A stretch of 42,350 nucleotides of DNA, from assembly GCA_964617665.1 (NCBI GenBank), contig CAZUAH010000058.1:1-42350 (forward strand), written 5' to 3'. Positions 24,979-34,183 of the stretch are shown one piece after another. Under the pieces are notes generated by a model. The model did no database searches. It saw nothing but the letters and a program-made list of their open reading frames with translations, and had not been told where the DNA came from. The translations under genes and the position numbers were made by a program. This DNA comes from JADHUC01 sp964617665 (lineage in GTDB: Bacteria > Planctomycetota > Planctomycetia > Pirellulales > Pirellulaceae). The stretch's first letter is position 1, and each line of letters begins with the position of its first letter.

Positions 24979-27900
24979 ATGTGTGCAGTATCCAAGAATC
25001 TCCTGATTGTGTGCGTATTGGCAGCACTTGTTGGCAGCGCGCTGCGAGAGGCAGCCGCTCAAGAGGATGAGGCAGTGGCGCTGCCAAATGGCGTAAGGGC
25101 CGTCTGGGACTTGGACGAGGCGTATCGCGAGTCCACGAAGACGCGCGAGCGTGTATGTATCAACGGCCTGTGGCGTTGGCAACCTGCCCGTGACGGCTTG
25201 GACGCCGTGCCCAGCAATGGATGGGGCTACTTCAAAGTCCCAGGATGTTGGCCGGGTATCAGCAACTACATGCAGAAAGACTGCCAGACGATCTTTGCTC
25301 ATCCGATTTGGCGAGACGCGGACCAGGGCAGCATCAACGCGGCTTGGTACCAGCGCGAGATCACCGTGCCGCCGCAGTGGATCGGCCGTCGAATCGCCTT
25401 GCATGCGGAATACGTCAATTCCTTTGCCGTCGTGTACGTGGACGGCAAGAAGGCCGGCGAGATACGGTTTCCTGCGGGCGAGACAGATCTGACGGCGGTT
25501 TGCCAGCCGGGCAAGAAGCATGTGCTCAGCATGCTAGTCGTGGCCATGCCTCTGAAGGGCGTCATGCTCTCGTACAACGACACGGCCTCGGCCAGGAAAG
25601 TTGCGGGCCGCGTGGCGCGACGCGGCCTGTGCGGTGATGTCTACCTGGCAAGCACACCCCGAAGTGCGCTCATCAACGATGTGAAAGTGGACACATCTGT
25701 GCGCAATTGGTGTATTCATGTCAATGTCGCACTCGACGGCCTTGCCAACGACTCCGAATATGTCCTCAAGGCCAACGTTGTGGACGGCGAACGCACGGTC
25801 CGGGAATTCACCAGCGGGCCTTTCCAGAGCGGCGACCTGCAAAACGGTCGCATCGCATTCACGGAAGACTGGACACCGGACAAGCTCTGGGATGTCCATA
25901 CGCCTCAGAGCATGTACCAACTTCGCGTTTCCCTGTGCGAGGCTGATGGGAAAGTGCTGGACGCCAGCCTTCCAGTGCGATTCGGGTTTCGAGAGTTCTG
26001 GATCGACGGCCGGGATTTCTACCTGAACGGCACGCGCATCTACCTTTCGTCGGTTCCGCTGGACAATGCCCAAATCGGCGCCGCCTGGGCCACCTACGAC
26101 GCAGCCCGAGAGAGTCTGTTGCGGCTGCAGAGTTTCGGAATCAACTTCGTCTACACACACAACTACGGTTGCCAGCCCGGTGATCACTTGAGCTTCGAAG
26201 AAATCCTGCGGGCCGCGGATGACGTGGGGATGCTGGTTGCATTTTCCCAACCACACTTTGGCCACTACGACTGGGATAGTCCTGATGCCGACACGACGAA
26301 CGGTTACGCACAGCACGCCGCGTTCTACGTGCGCGTGGCGCAGAATCATCCGTCGGTGTGGGCCTATTCGACGAGCCATAATGCCACGGGCTACGGCGAG
26401 GACATGAATCCGGACATGATCGACGGAATTCAGGCCAAACGCAGCCAGTGGTCTACCAAGAATGTTGAACGGGCGCGACGAGCCGAAGCCGTCATCAAGA
26501 GCCTCGACTCCGGCCGCATCGTTTACCATCACTCGTCAGGCAACTTGGGCCCCATGCACACGATCAACTTCTACGCGAACTTCGTCCCCATCCAGGAGAT
26601 GGCGGACTGGTTCGGACATTGGGCGACCAAGGGCGTGAAACCTGTCTTCACATGCGAGTATACAGTGCCCATGTCGTGGGACTGGACGATGTACCGAGGC
26701 TGGTATCAGGGCCGCCGGGAATTCGGCAGCGCCGTCGTACCGTGGGAGTTCTGCGTGGCCGAGTGGAATGCGCAGTTCCTCGGGGATCGCGCATACGAAA
26801 TCAGTGATCAGGAAAAAAGGAACCTGCGCTGGGAGACCGAGCAGTTCCGGGCGGGACGCCTTTGGCATCGCTGGGACTATCCCCATCAAGTGGGTTCAAG
26901 CGATTTCGACGAACGATACCCGGTGTACGCCATGTACTTCGCGGACACCTGGCCTGCTTTCCGAACTTGGGGGATGTCTGCCAACAGCCCGTGGAGCCAT
27001 GGGCAGTACTGGAAACTGCGTGAGGGTGTCGATACCGGCCGCAAGGAGCTTGAAGTGGATTGGCAGAGCCTCGGGCGCCCCGGGTTTAGCCCAGACTACA
27101 TCGAGGACCGCTACGAGCGAATCGACTTGGCATTCGAGCGTTCGGACTGGGTTCCGACGGTGGCCGCGCAAACATTGATTCGCAACAACCGGCCACTACT
27201 GGCCTACATCGCCGGCAAGCCAGGGGCCTTCACGAGCAAGGACCACAACTTCTGCCCCGGCGAAACTGTCCAGAAACAGCTAATCGTGATCAACAATTCC
27301 CGAGAAACCGTGACGGCCGACTGCCAGTGGTCATTGGGTCTGCCGCAGGCCGTCACCGACAGCAAACGGATTTCCGTGGCGGCAGGAGAACAGCAGCGCG
27401 TCCCGTTGCGGTTCGAGTTGCCGGATCGCTTGGCTTCCGGCGCGTACAAACTCGGCGCCACTGTCAACTTAAGCACAGGCGAGACACAGGAGGATTCCTT
27501 TGCCTTCGACGTTCTATCGCGGCCGGCGCTCGCCGAGATTGAGGCGAAGATCGCCCTGTTCGACCCCAAGGGCAAGACGACAAAGCTGCTCGACGGAATC
27601 GGCGTCCCGTATCGCAATGTGGGTGCGGATGCGGATTTGTCGGCGTACGACACGCTTGTCGTGGGAAAGGAGGCGTTGACGGTCCACGGATCTGCGCCGG
27701 ATGTCACGCGCGTGCGAGAAGGGTTGAAGGTCGTGTTGTTTGAACAGACTCCGGATGTACTGGAGAGGCGGTTCGGGTTCCGCATCGCAACGTACGGCCT
27801 CAGATGGGTCTTCAAACGACTGCCCGATCATCCGATCCTGGCTGGAATTGCCGACGAGCACTTGCGCAACTGGCGCGGTGAGGCCACGATCGTCCCGCCC

Positions 27901-29889
27901 CGGCTGGACTACAAACTGAGTCCCGAGTTCAACTATGCACCGGCGACCCGGTGGTGCGGCATTCCAGTCACACGGCTTTGGCGATGTGGCAATCGGGGCA
28001 ATGTCGCCTCGGTGCTGATCGAAAAGCCGCCCTGCGGCGACTTCCTGCCGATCGTGGACGGCGGCTACAGCCTTCAGTACAGCCCGCTGATGGAGTACCG
28101 CGAAGGCAAGGGCATGGTGTTGTTCTGCCAGCTGGACGTGACCGGTCGGACCGAAAGCGATCCCGCTGCCGAAACGCTGGCCAGAAACGTGCTCGACTAC
28201 GTCTCGACGTGGAAGCCAGCGCCGCGGCGCGAGGCCATCTACGTTGGCGACACCGCCGGAAAAAACCATCTCGAATCCATGGGCATCTCGCCGGAAACCT
28301 ATAGGGGTGGCAAACTGGCAGACGACCAGGTGCTTGTGGTTAGCTCCGACGGAGGACGGGAACTGGCCAAGGACGCCGCATCAATCGCCGATTGGCTCGG
28401 ACGGGGCGGCAACGTGTTGGCCCTCGGCCTCGACCAGCAGGAGGCCGACGCCTTTCTGCCGGAGAGAGTCGCGATGAAAAACGAAGAACACATCGCGGCC
28501 TTCTTCGAGCCGTTCGGCACCGACTCGTTGCTCGCGGGTGTGGGGCCAGCGGATGTCCACAACCCCGCTCCGCGAGAGTTGCCTCTCGTGTCCGGAGCCG
28601 CCGCCATTGGCAACGGCATCCTGGGCAGGGCCGAGGACGCGAACGTTGTCTTCTGTCAACTTCCGCCCTACACCGTCAGCAAGGCTCAGGGGGCCGTGCC
28701 TTCGTTTGCCGTGAGCGAGGTGGACGCCGCGGACGGCAAGCGGAGCGCGCTGGTGACCATGGGCACGGTACCATGGGCCCAATTCGGCCAGAAGGTACAG
28801 GCCGGGAAGGTCGGCAAAACGTACACTGTTGCCGTCTTCGTCAAAAGCCTCGACAAACCGGTCAGCGCCCGCTTGGAGGTCGAGCGAGCCGGCAGCCCTT
28901 GGGACAGAGCGGTGCGAGGCGGAGACACCGAGTTTAGCGCGGACGGTTGGACGGAATTGCACGAGACGTTCAGGGTCGACAAGCCGTATCCGCAGGGTTG
29001 GTCTGCCTACATCTACTGTGGCCAAGAGGGTGCCAGGTTCCGAGCCGACCAGTTCCGGCTGTATGAAGGGACCTACGTCCCAGGACGAGTCCCCGCTGAA
29101 GGTGCGGGGACACCAGCGACTCAAGAAGTTAAGAACCTCTTCACCAACCCGAGTTTCGAGTCTGGGACCGACCCGTGGTTCTTCACCTACCGTACCGAGC
29201 AGCGCAACCTCAAACGAACCTATCGCCGAACCTCCTTCCTTCTGGCACGCTTGCTCGCCAATATGGGAGTGGCCGGCTCGACGCCCATCCTGGAACGGCT
29301 CTCGACGCCAGTCGGCGGGACACCAGGGCATTCCGTGGCAAAGAACGGCGACTTCAGCGCCGATGCGGACGACGACGGCATGGCCGACGGGTGGCTCTTC
29401 TCCGCCGGCTCGAAGGAGGCCACCTGCAAACGCGAAGAGGCGAAGGAAGGCACCGAAGGCTGGTCCCTACTGCTTTCGTGTCCTCCTGCAGACGGCGACA
29501 AAGAGCCAAGCATCATGCTGGCCCAACACGACGTGCCCGTCAAGAAAGATCAATGGTACCGCATCTCGTTCAAAGCAAAGGCCGAACGTCTGGTCGCGAA
29601 CAGCGTGACCATGACGATAACAAACATGGCGGTCTGGCGATCGTTCTTCGAGTACCAACGCTTCATGCCCGGTCCAGAGTGGCAGCAATTCAGATTCGAA
29701 GTGCAATCGAACGACACGGCTACCGAACGGACGCGTTTCCAGATCTGGTACAGCGGCGAAGGAAATCTGTGGCTGGCCGATGTGCGAGTAGAACCCATCG
29801 GCGACCCCACCGAGGGCCGTTGGCGCGAAGGGCTCTACCTGGACGTTCCCCAAGAATGGGACGATCCCTACCGCTTCTTCCGCTGGTAG
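24979..29889 (+). CDS. Giant secreted GH2-like protein with GATase-like and CBM-like domains
   Basis: This is a 1636-residue protein. ATG 24979 has AAAGGAG seven bases upstream and starts the signal peptide (to about 28, ending REAAA); the longer frame from 24802 is not needed. Order: sugar-binding jelly roll (about 45-230), Ig-like domain (230-340), GH2-type TIM barrel (345-650), Ig-like segment (760-870), GATase-like domain (about 858-1078), a second GATase-like domain (about 1088-1235) and CBM4/9-like sandwiches (about 1257-1367 and 1452-1608). In the barrel the likely nucleophile is E560 in the motif TCEYTVP. The usual acid/base glutamate in PSV...GNE is replaced by N468 (motif STSHN), so classic GH2 retention is doubtful. 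It lies in the same strand run as the nitrilase-fold and sulfatase genes. Confidence 0.85.
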   Translation: MCAVSKNLLIVCVLAALVGSALREAAAQEDEAVALPNGVRAVWDLDEAYRESTKTRERVCINGLWRWQPARDGLDAVPSNGWGYFKVPGCWPGISNYMQKDCQTIFAHPIWRDADQGSINAAWYQREITVPPQWIGRRIALHAEYVNSFAVVYVDGKKAGEIRFPAGETDLTAVCQPGKKHVLSMLVVAMPLKGVMLSYNDTASARKVAGRVARRGLCGDVYLASTPRSALINDVKVDTSVRNWCIHVNVALDGLANDSEYVLKANVVDGERTVREFTSGPFQSGDLQNGRIAFTEDWTPDKLWDVHTPQSMYQLRVSLCEADGKVLDASLPVRFGFREFWIDGRDFYLNGTRIYLSSVPLDNAQIGAAWATYDAARESLLRLQSFGINFVYTHNYGCQPGDHLSFEEILRAADDVGMLVAFSQPHFGHYDWDSPDADTTNGYAQHAAFYVRVAQNHPSVWAYSTSHNATGYGEDMNPDMIDGIQAKRSQWSTKNVERARRAEAVIKSLDSGRIVYHHSSGNLGPMHTINFYANFVPIQEMADWFGHWATKGVKPVFTCEYTVPMSWDWTMYRGWYQGRREFGSAVVPWEFCVAEWNAQFLGDRAYEISDQEKRNLRWETEQFRAGRLWHRWDYPHQVGSSDFDERYPVYAMYFADTWPAFRTWGMSANSPWSHGQYWKLREGVDTGRKELEVDWQSLGRPGFSPDYIEDRYERIDLAFERSDWVPTVAAQTLIRNNRPLLAYIAGKPGAFTSKDHNFCPGETVQKQLIVINNSRETVTADCQWSLGLPQAVTDSKRISVAAGEQQRVPLRFELPDRLASGAYKLGATVNLSTGETQEDSFAFDVLSRPALAEIEAKIALFDPKGKTTKLLDGIGVPYRNVGADADLSAYDTLVVGKEALTVHGSAPDVTRVREGLKVVLFEQTPDVLERRFGFRIATYGLRWVFKRLPDHPILAGIADEHLRNWRGEATIVPPRLDYKLSPEFNYAPATRWCGIPVTRLWRCGNRGNVASVLIEKPPCGDFLPIVDGGYSLQYSPLMEYREGKGMVLFCQLDVTGRTESDPAAETLARNVLDYVSTWKPAPRREAIYVGDTAGKNHLESMGISPETYRGGKLADDQVLVVSSDGGRELAKDAASIADWLGRGGNVLALGLDQQEADAFLPERVAMKNEEHIAAFFEPFGTDSLLAGVGPADVHNPAPRELPLVSGAAAIGNGILGRAEDANVVFCQLPPYTVSKAQGAVPSFAVSEVDAADGKRSALVTMGTVPWAQFGQKVQAGKVGKTYTVAVFVKSLDKPVSARLEVERAGSPWDRAVRGGDTEFSADGWTELHETFRVDKPYPQGWSAYIYCGQEGARFRADQFRLYEGTYVPGRVPAEGAGTPATQEVKNLFTNPSFESGTDPWFFTYRTEQRNLKRTYRRTSFLLARLLANMGVAGSTPILERLSTPVGGTPGHSVAKNGDFSADADDDGMADGWLFSAGSKEATCKREEAKEGTEGWSLLLSCPPADGDKEPSIMLAQHDVPVKKDQWYRISFKAKAERLVANSVTMTITNMAVWRSFFEYQRFMPGPEWQQFRFEVQSNDTATERTRFQIWYSGEGNLWLADVRVEPIGDPTEGRWREGLYLDVPQEWDDPYRFFRW
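29089..29111. repeat. Short perfect inverted repeat in coding sequence
   Basis: GTCCCCGC (29089-29096) and GCGGGGAC (29104-29111) are perfect inverted arms with a 7-nt loop. They encode residues about 1371-1378, between the first CBM-like sandwich and the NPSFESG segment. Confidence 0.7.
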
Positions 29890-29980
29890 GCGTTGTTCCA
29901 AGTGCGATCTCTCAGGACGGAAATCCCCATTTCGTCGCTTCAAGAGGGCGATGGACGGCGATGATAACGGGAGGTATCGA

Positions 29981-31795
29981 ATGAAACCGTTTCTGTATGT
30001 TTCCACTATCGTGGCTCTCATGTGTGTAATGTCGCCATCCGCGCGGACGACTAAGGCGAAGGAGCACCGCGTTGTCACGATCTCGACGATTTGCCTGTTG
30101 GACGACGACAGCCACCGCACCGCCGAGTACGTCGTGGGCGAGATCGAACGGACGGCCCGGCGTGGGCAGCACGACTTGATTGTCGTGCCGTTGACGCCGT
30201 TTCTGTCGTTCCGCGAAGGTCACGCGGCGAGCGATCTGAGTCGGTTTGCCGACTTGGCACGGGAGCACCGAACGCACTTGGTCATCGCACTCAACGAGAC
30301 AGGGAAAGACGATCGCACATTCTGCACGTCGGTGCTGTTTGGACGCGATGGCAAGGTCATCGGCAAGTACCGCAAGACGCACGCTCTGACGGACGACACG
30401 ATGGCGTTGGGCGACGATCTGCCCGTGTTTCAAACGGACTTTGGCGTATTGGGTCTCACGCTCAGTACGGATTTCTACTTTCCGGAAGTCTACGGTGTGC
30501 TGTGGATGAAAGGGGCCGAAATCCTGGTTTGGCAGCACAGTCCGGAACGATTTCGGGAGCATTTTCAATGGGTGCCGCTGCTGAAAGCCCGCGCGTTGGA
30601 TAGCCGCGCTCATCTAATCACCGCCATGTACGCCGATCCTCGGACCTATATCACCAACCGCTACGAAATCGGGATGCAAGGTGCTGCTTGGGGGCGCAGT
30701 ATGATTCTGAATCGGGTAGGCACAGCGATTGCTGACACCGGCTACGAACACGGCATCGCCACGGCAACGATCGACTTGGACAAACGCAAGCTGGATCCAT
30801 ACTCACCATGGAAGCGGGACGAGAACATTTTTCTTGTGAACAACCTGGGCGACCGCAAGGCATTTCGCCCGCTCGCCGAACCGTGGACCAAGCCGAAACT
30901 GCCAGACTTCGCAAAGCGAAAGGCACGGATCGCGGTGGGCTATTTCTGGGGTCGCGATTCCTGGCGGGCCGACAATGTCCCCGAAGCCATGTTCCGCGTC
31001 TTGGATGCCGCCGAGAAATGCCAGCCTGACTTCGTGCTGCTTTCGGAAATGAGCGCTCGTGACTGTACCGAAACAACCGAGAAGGTCGTTCGGCAAATAG
31101 CCGAGCGGGCGAAACGAATGAACGCTTACATCCTGATCGCTGGCGTAGACGTGGACAAGCAAGCAGAACCCGAAGGCCGGCGCAGCCATGCGTGGCTCTG
31201 GAACCGCCAAGGTGAAGTCGTCTTCAAACAGCCGATCTACTGGACCAGGGGCTATCCGGAAATCAAAGTCTACGACACTGATTTTGCCCGTATCGGCGTC
31301 CACATCTGCGGCGATGCCTATGTCGGCGAGATCGACCGCGTCTCGGCGCTGAAAGGGGCGGAGATCATCTTCGACGGCAGCCAGATGTGGGGCGCGGATG
31401 GATACAACAACGAACTGCTACTCCGCGCCCGAGCGGTTGACAACGGCTGTTGGGTCGCCTGCGCACACTGGAACAGCTCGGACCCAGGTCTGCGCAGCCT
31501 GGTCATCGACCCCTATGGCTACGTCGTGACCGCATCGCACTTCCAGCAGGAAGGAGTCGTGTTCACCGACATCGACTTCAGCCAAACCAAGGTCTACTAC
31601 AGCGGCCGCAAAGCCCAACAGCCAAAGCGAGGCAAAAACGGCATACCATCGTACTACAGCGAAGACATCCCCGAACAACACCCCGGCTGGCGCGACATGA
31701 TTTTCGCCCGCCGCCGACCAGAGTTGTACGGGATCCTGCCAACAACAAACGAGGTGACCAGAAAGTACGGTCCGCCGCCAGACTCGGCCCACTGA
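29981..31795 (+). CDS. Exported protein with two nitrilase-fold domains
   Basis: This is a 604-residue protein. ATG 29981 has GGGAGG six bases upstream. A signal peptide (1-25) is followed by two carbon-nitrogen hydrolase domains (about 30-290 and 315-560). Domain 1 keeps the lysine motif (YRKTH, K132) but has PLTP where the catalytic Glu usually sits and S162 in place of the Cys (LSTDFYFPE). Domain 2 keeps E356 (LLSEMS) and C443 (HICGD), but its expected Lys position reads FKQP. So neither domain alone shows the full Glu-Lys-Cys triad. Family enzymes hydrolyse nitriles or amides. Here the activity is uncertain. The gene starts 91 bp after the GH2-like stop, likely in one operon. Confidence 0.88.
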   Translation: MKPFLYVSTIVALMCVMSPSARTTKAKEHRVVTISTICLLDDDSHRTAEYVVGEIERTARRGQHDLIVVPLTPFLSFREGHAASDLSRFADLAREHRTHLVIALNETGKDDRTFCTSVLFGRDGKVIGKYRKTHALTDDTMALGDDLPVFQTDFGVLGLTLSTDFYFPEVYGVLWMKGAEILVWQHSPERFREHFQWVPLLKARALDSRAHLITAMYADPRTYITNRYEIGMQGAAWGRSMILNRVGTAIADTGYEHGIATATIDLDKRKLDPYSPWKRDENIFLVNNLGDRKAFRPLAEPWTKPKLPDFAKRKARIAVGYFWGRDSWRADNVPEAMFRVLDAAEKCQPDFVLLSEMSARDCTETTEKVVRQIAERAKRMNAYILIAGVDVDKQAEPEGRRSHAWLWNRQGEVVFKQPIYWTRGYPEIKVYDTDFARIGVHICGDAYVGEIDRVSALKGAEIIFDGSQMWGADGYNNELLLRARAVDNGCWVACAHWNSSDPGLRSLVIDPYGYVVTASHFQQEGVVFTDIDFSQTKVYYSGRKAQQPKRGKNGIPSYYSEDIPEQHPGWRDMIFARRRPELYGILPTTNEVTRKYGPPPDSAH

Positions 31796-31881
31796 GAATC
31801 CGAAGAGACATAGACTGACGTTTCCAGCACGATTAACGAGCCCGACTTCTCTACACCGCTGAGATTACAGCCACGGAGACG

Positions 31882-33225
31882 ATGATCATGGCCATGTTTC
31901 GATCTATCACAGTAATGGCCTTGACGTTTCAGGCCGCCACGGTTGTCATGTCCGCACTGGCCGACGAGCGGCCACCGAATATCATCATTATCTTTGCCGA
32001 TGATCTGGGGTATGGCGACCTGAGCTGTTACGGACATCCAACGATTCATACGCCGAATCTTGATCGCATGGTTGCGGAGGGCATGAAGTGGACCAGCTTC
32101 TATTCGGCGGCCGCTGTTTGTACGCCCAGCCGAGCCGCTCTATTGACAGGAAGATTGCCACTGCGAAGTGGGATGGCTGGAGAGACGCGCGGGGTCATCT
32201 TCCCGGATCATCAAGGCGGGATTCCCCATGAGGAACTCACAATGGCCGAAGGGCTGAAGAGCAAAGGCTACGCAACCGCCTGCATCGGAAAATGGCATCT
32301 CGGCCACCCGATGGAATTTCGCCCACTTAGGCATGGGTTCGACTACTGGTTCGGACCAGAAACCAGCAACGACGGATCTATCCGGTTCGAGTTGCCACTC
32401 TGGCGCAACGACGAGATTGTCGAAAAACACCCATTCGATCAATCGACGCTCACGCGCCGGTACACCGAGGAGTCCGTCGCGTTCATCCAGAGGAACAAAG
32501 ACCGGCCTTTCTTCCTCTATCTGCCCCACACATTTCCACACACGCCGTTGCATGCCGATGAGCGCTTTCGAGGACGCAGTCAGCGCGGCCTCTACGGTGA
32601 TGTTGTCGAAGAACTGGACTGGTCGGTCGGGCAGATCCTAGACACACTCCGCGACGAAGGACTGGCCCAAAACACGCTAGTCGTCTTCACCAGCGACAAT
32701 GGGCCGTGGCTCATCCGCAAGCAGGACGGCGGGTCGGCTGGTTTGCTGCGTGCGGGCAAAGGTAGCAGCTTCGAAGGAGGCTTCCGCGTGCCGGGCATAT
32801 TCTGGTGGCCCGGCAGGATCAAACCCGGCCAAACGATTGCCGAGATGGGCTGCACCATGGATCTGTACACCACCTCGTTGCTCTTGGCTGGCGTTGAAGT
32901 GCCGACGGACCGGATCGTGGATGGACTTGACCTCCGGCCCGTTCTGTTCGGGACCGGCCCCAGTCCGCGTGAAGAGATGTTCTTCTACATTCGACAAGAT
33001 CTCTATGCCGTCCGCTCAGGCCCGTGGAAGGCCCATTTCATCACGCGAACGCCGTACACCAAACAGGAAGCGGTCACCCACGACCCGCCGATGCTATTTC
33101 ACTTGGAGAATGATCCTTCAGAGAAGTACGACGTCGCGGAAGCTAATCCGCAAATAATCGCACGACTGCGCGAAATCAGAGCGCGACATCAGGAACGTAT
33201 GCGCCCGGGAATACCGCAATATTAG
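31882..33225 (+). CDS. Secreted formylglycine-dependent sulfatase
   Basis: This is a 447-residue arylsulfatase-type enzyme that removes sulfate esters. GGAG lies three bases before ATG 31882 and nine before ATG 31888, so either may be used. A signal peptide (to about 27, ending SALA) precedes the metal-binding IFADDLGYGD (D40, D41). The sulfatase signature is C80-TPSR-AALLTGR, where C80 is converted to formylglycine. GKWHLG and FTSDNGPW supply further active-site residues, and length and motifs are standard. A dedicated formylglycine-generating enzyme is not in the window. The substrate is unknown; galactosamine- or galactose-sulfate are common for the nearest subfamilies by look. Confidence 0.96.
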   Translation: MIMAMFRSITVMALTFQAATVVMSALADERPPNIIIIFADDLGYGDLSCYGHPTIHTPNLDRMVAEGMKWTSFYSAAAVCTPSRAALLTGRLPLRSGMAGETRGVIFPDHQGGIPHEELTMAEGLKSKGYATACIGKWHLGHPMEFRPLRHGFDYWFGPETSNDGSIRFELPLWRNDEIVEKHPFDQSTLTRRYTEESVAFIQRNKDRPFFLYLPHTFPHTPLHADERFRGRSQRGLYGDVVEELDWSVGQILDTLRDEGLAQNTLVVFTSDNGPWLIRKQDGGSAGLLRAGKGSSFEGGFRVPGIFWWPGRIKPGQTIAEMGCTMDLYTTSLLLAGVEVPTDRIVDGLDLRPVLFGTGPSPREEMFFYIRQDLYAVRSGPWKAHFITRTPYTKQEAVTHDPPMLFHLENDPSEKYDVAEANPQIIARLREIRARHQERMRPGIPQY

Positions 33226-33260
33226 CAGGCGGGCTGAACAAGCACCTGCGCTAGGCCCGT

Positions 33261-33335
33261 GTGGCACGGCCTACTCGTTGGCCGTGTCTTGTGGGCGTGC
33301 GGAAACGCTCACTGCTTGCGAGCAAGCAGTGCCAC
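33261..33335. repeat. Nested palindromic element (family E)
   Basis: Outer arms GTGGCAC (33261-33267) and GTGCCAC (33329-33335) enclose a stem CACGGCC/GGCCGTG (33265-33271 and 33280-33286) and a perfect 10-bp stem CACTGCTTGC/GCAAGCAGTG (33310-33319 and 33322-33331). It lies between two convergent genes and could end both transcripts. Confidence 0.75.
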
Positions 33336-33385
33336 GCATCTGAAAGTATTTGGAGTGCAATCGCAATTCGCCGAAGTCGACGCGA

Positions 33386-34144
33386 TCAGTCAGCGTTCAG
33401 TGCCTCCAAAATCCCCTCGGCCACCTTTTTCCCGAGGTGCTCGTAGCCTTCTTGATTGAAGTGGCAGTTCTTGGGCAGTTGGTGCTGGTCGAGTGTCGGC
33501 TTGATGTAGGTGTAAAGATCGGTGATGGGTATGCCGTGCCGCTCCATGGCCTTTGCGGCAATCTGGTTCGATTTCGCCGAGCTTCCGGCTTTGATCTTGG
33601 GCGTCTCCGGCGCGATCGGAGTGGTCGTGGCCCAAATCAATTGGGCTTCGGTCTTCTTCAAACGCACCGCGATGGCGTCCAGCCGTTGCTCGTACTCTGC
33701 TGCGGGTGAATTGCGGTCGTGGATGCCGAAATTGAAAACAATCACATCCCACGTGCCGCCGCCAAGCCATACATCCATTTTCTCCAGTCCTCGCTTCGTC
33801 GAACCGCAGTTCTCCGGCGCTCGGTGGACATTCACTTTTCCATCCAGAGCTTGACGAACCGGCAGCGTGTAGCCACGGGAGATGGAATCGCCAATCAACA
33901 GCACGCGAGGCAGATTCGGATCATCCTTAACGTAGTCCCACGCCGTGACTCGTCCAGCCTGCTTGGCTTTCTTGTAGAGCGGCAAATAGAAGGAACCGAG
34001 GTTTTCCTCTAGTACCTTCTCCCACGCCTGTTCTTCCGGTGGCATCTTCCGTTCTGCCGGCTGATCGCCAGCCATGGACATGGCCGGAACCAACAAGCAG
34101 ATCAACCACACCCTCCACGTAACTCTTCCGAATGCCTGTGTCAT
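33386..34144 (-). CDS. Secreted SGNH/GDSL hydrolase
   Basis: This is a 252-residue exported esterase-like protein. GGAGA lies about seven bases before ATG 34144. A signal peptide (1-25, ending MSMAG) is followed by a helical region (35-70). Catalytic blocks: LLIGDSIS with S87, block III FNFGIHD with N138, and block V near CHFNQEG with H228. The residue two before the His is N226 rather than the Asp I usually see, so the charge relay may be altered. Family role: removal of acetyl or other acyl groups from carbohydrates. It is the last gene of a minus-strand run behind the ThuA/TIM gene, which ends 39 bp away. Confidence 0.9.
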   Translation of the reverse strand: MTQAFGRVTWRVWLICLLVPAMSMAGDQPAERKMPPEEQAWEKVLEENLGSFYLPLYKKAKQAGRVTAWDYVKDDPNLPRVLLIGDSISRGYTLPVRQALDGKVNVHRAPENCGSTKRGLEKMDVWLGGGTWDVIVFNFGIHDRNSPAAEYEQRLDAIAVRLKKTEAQLIWATTTPIAPETPKIKAGSSAKSNQIAAKAMERHGIPITDLYTYIKPTLDQHQLPKNCHFNQEGYEHLGKKVAEGILEALNAD

Positions 34145-34183
34145 TTCGAGTCTCCGGAGTTGGAACGTGGACGTTGTTTCTGA

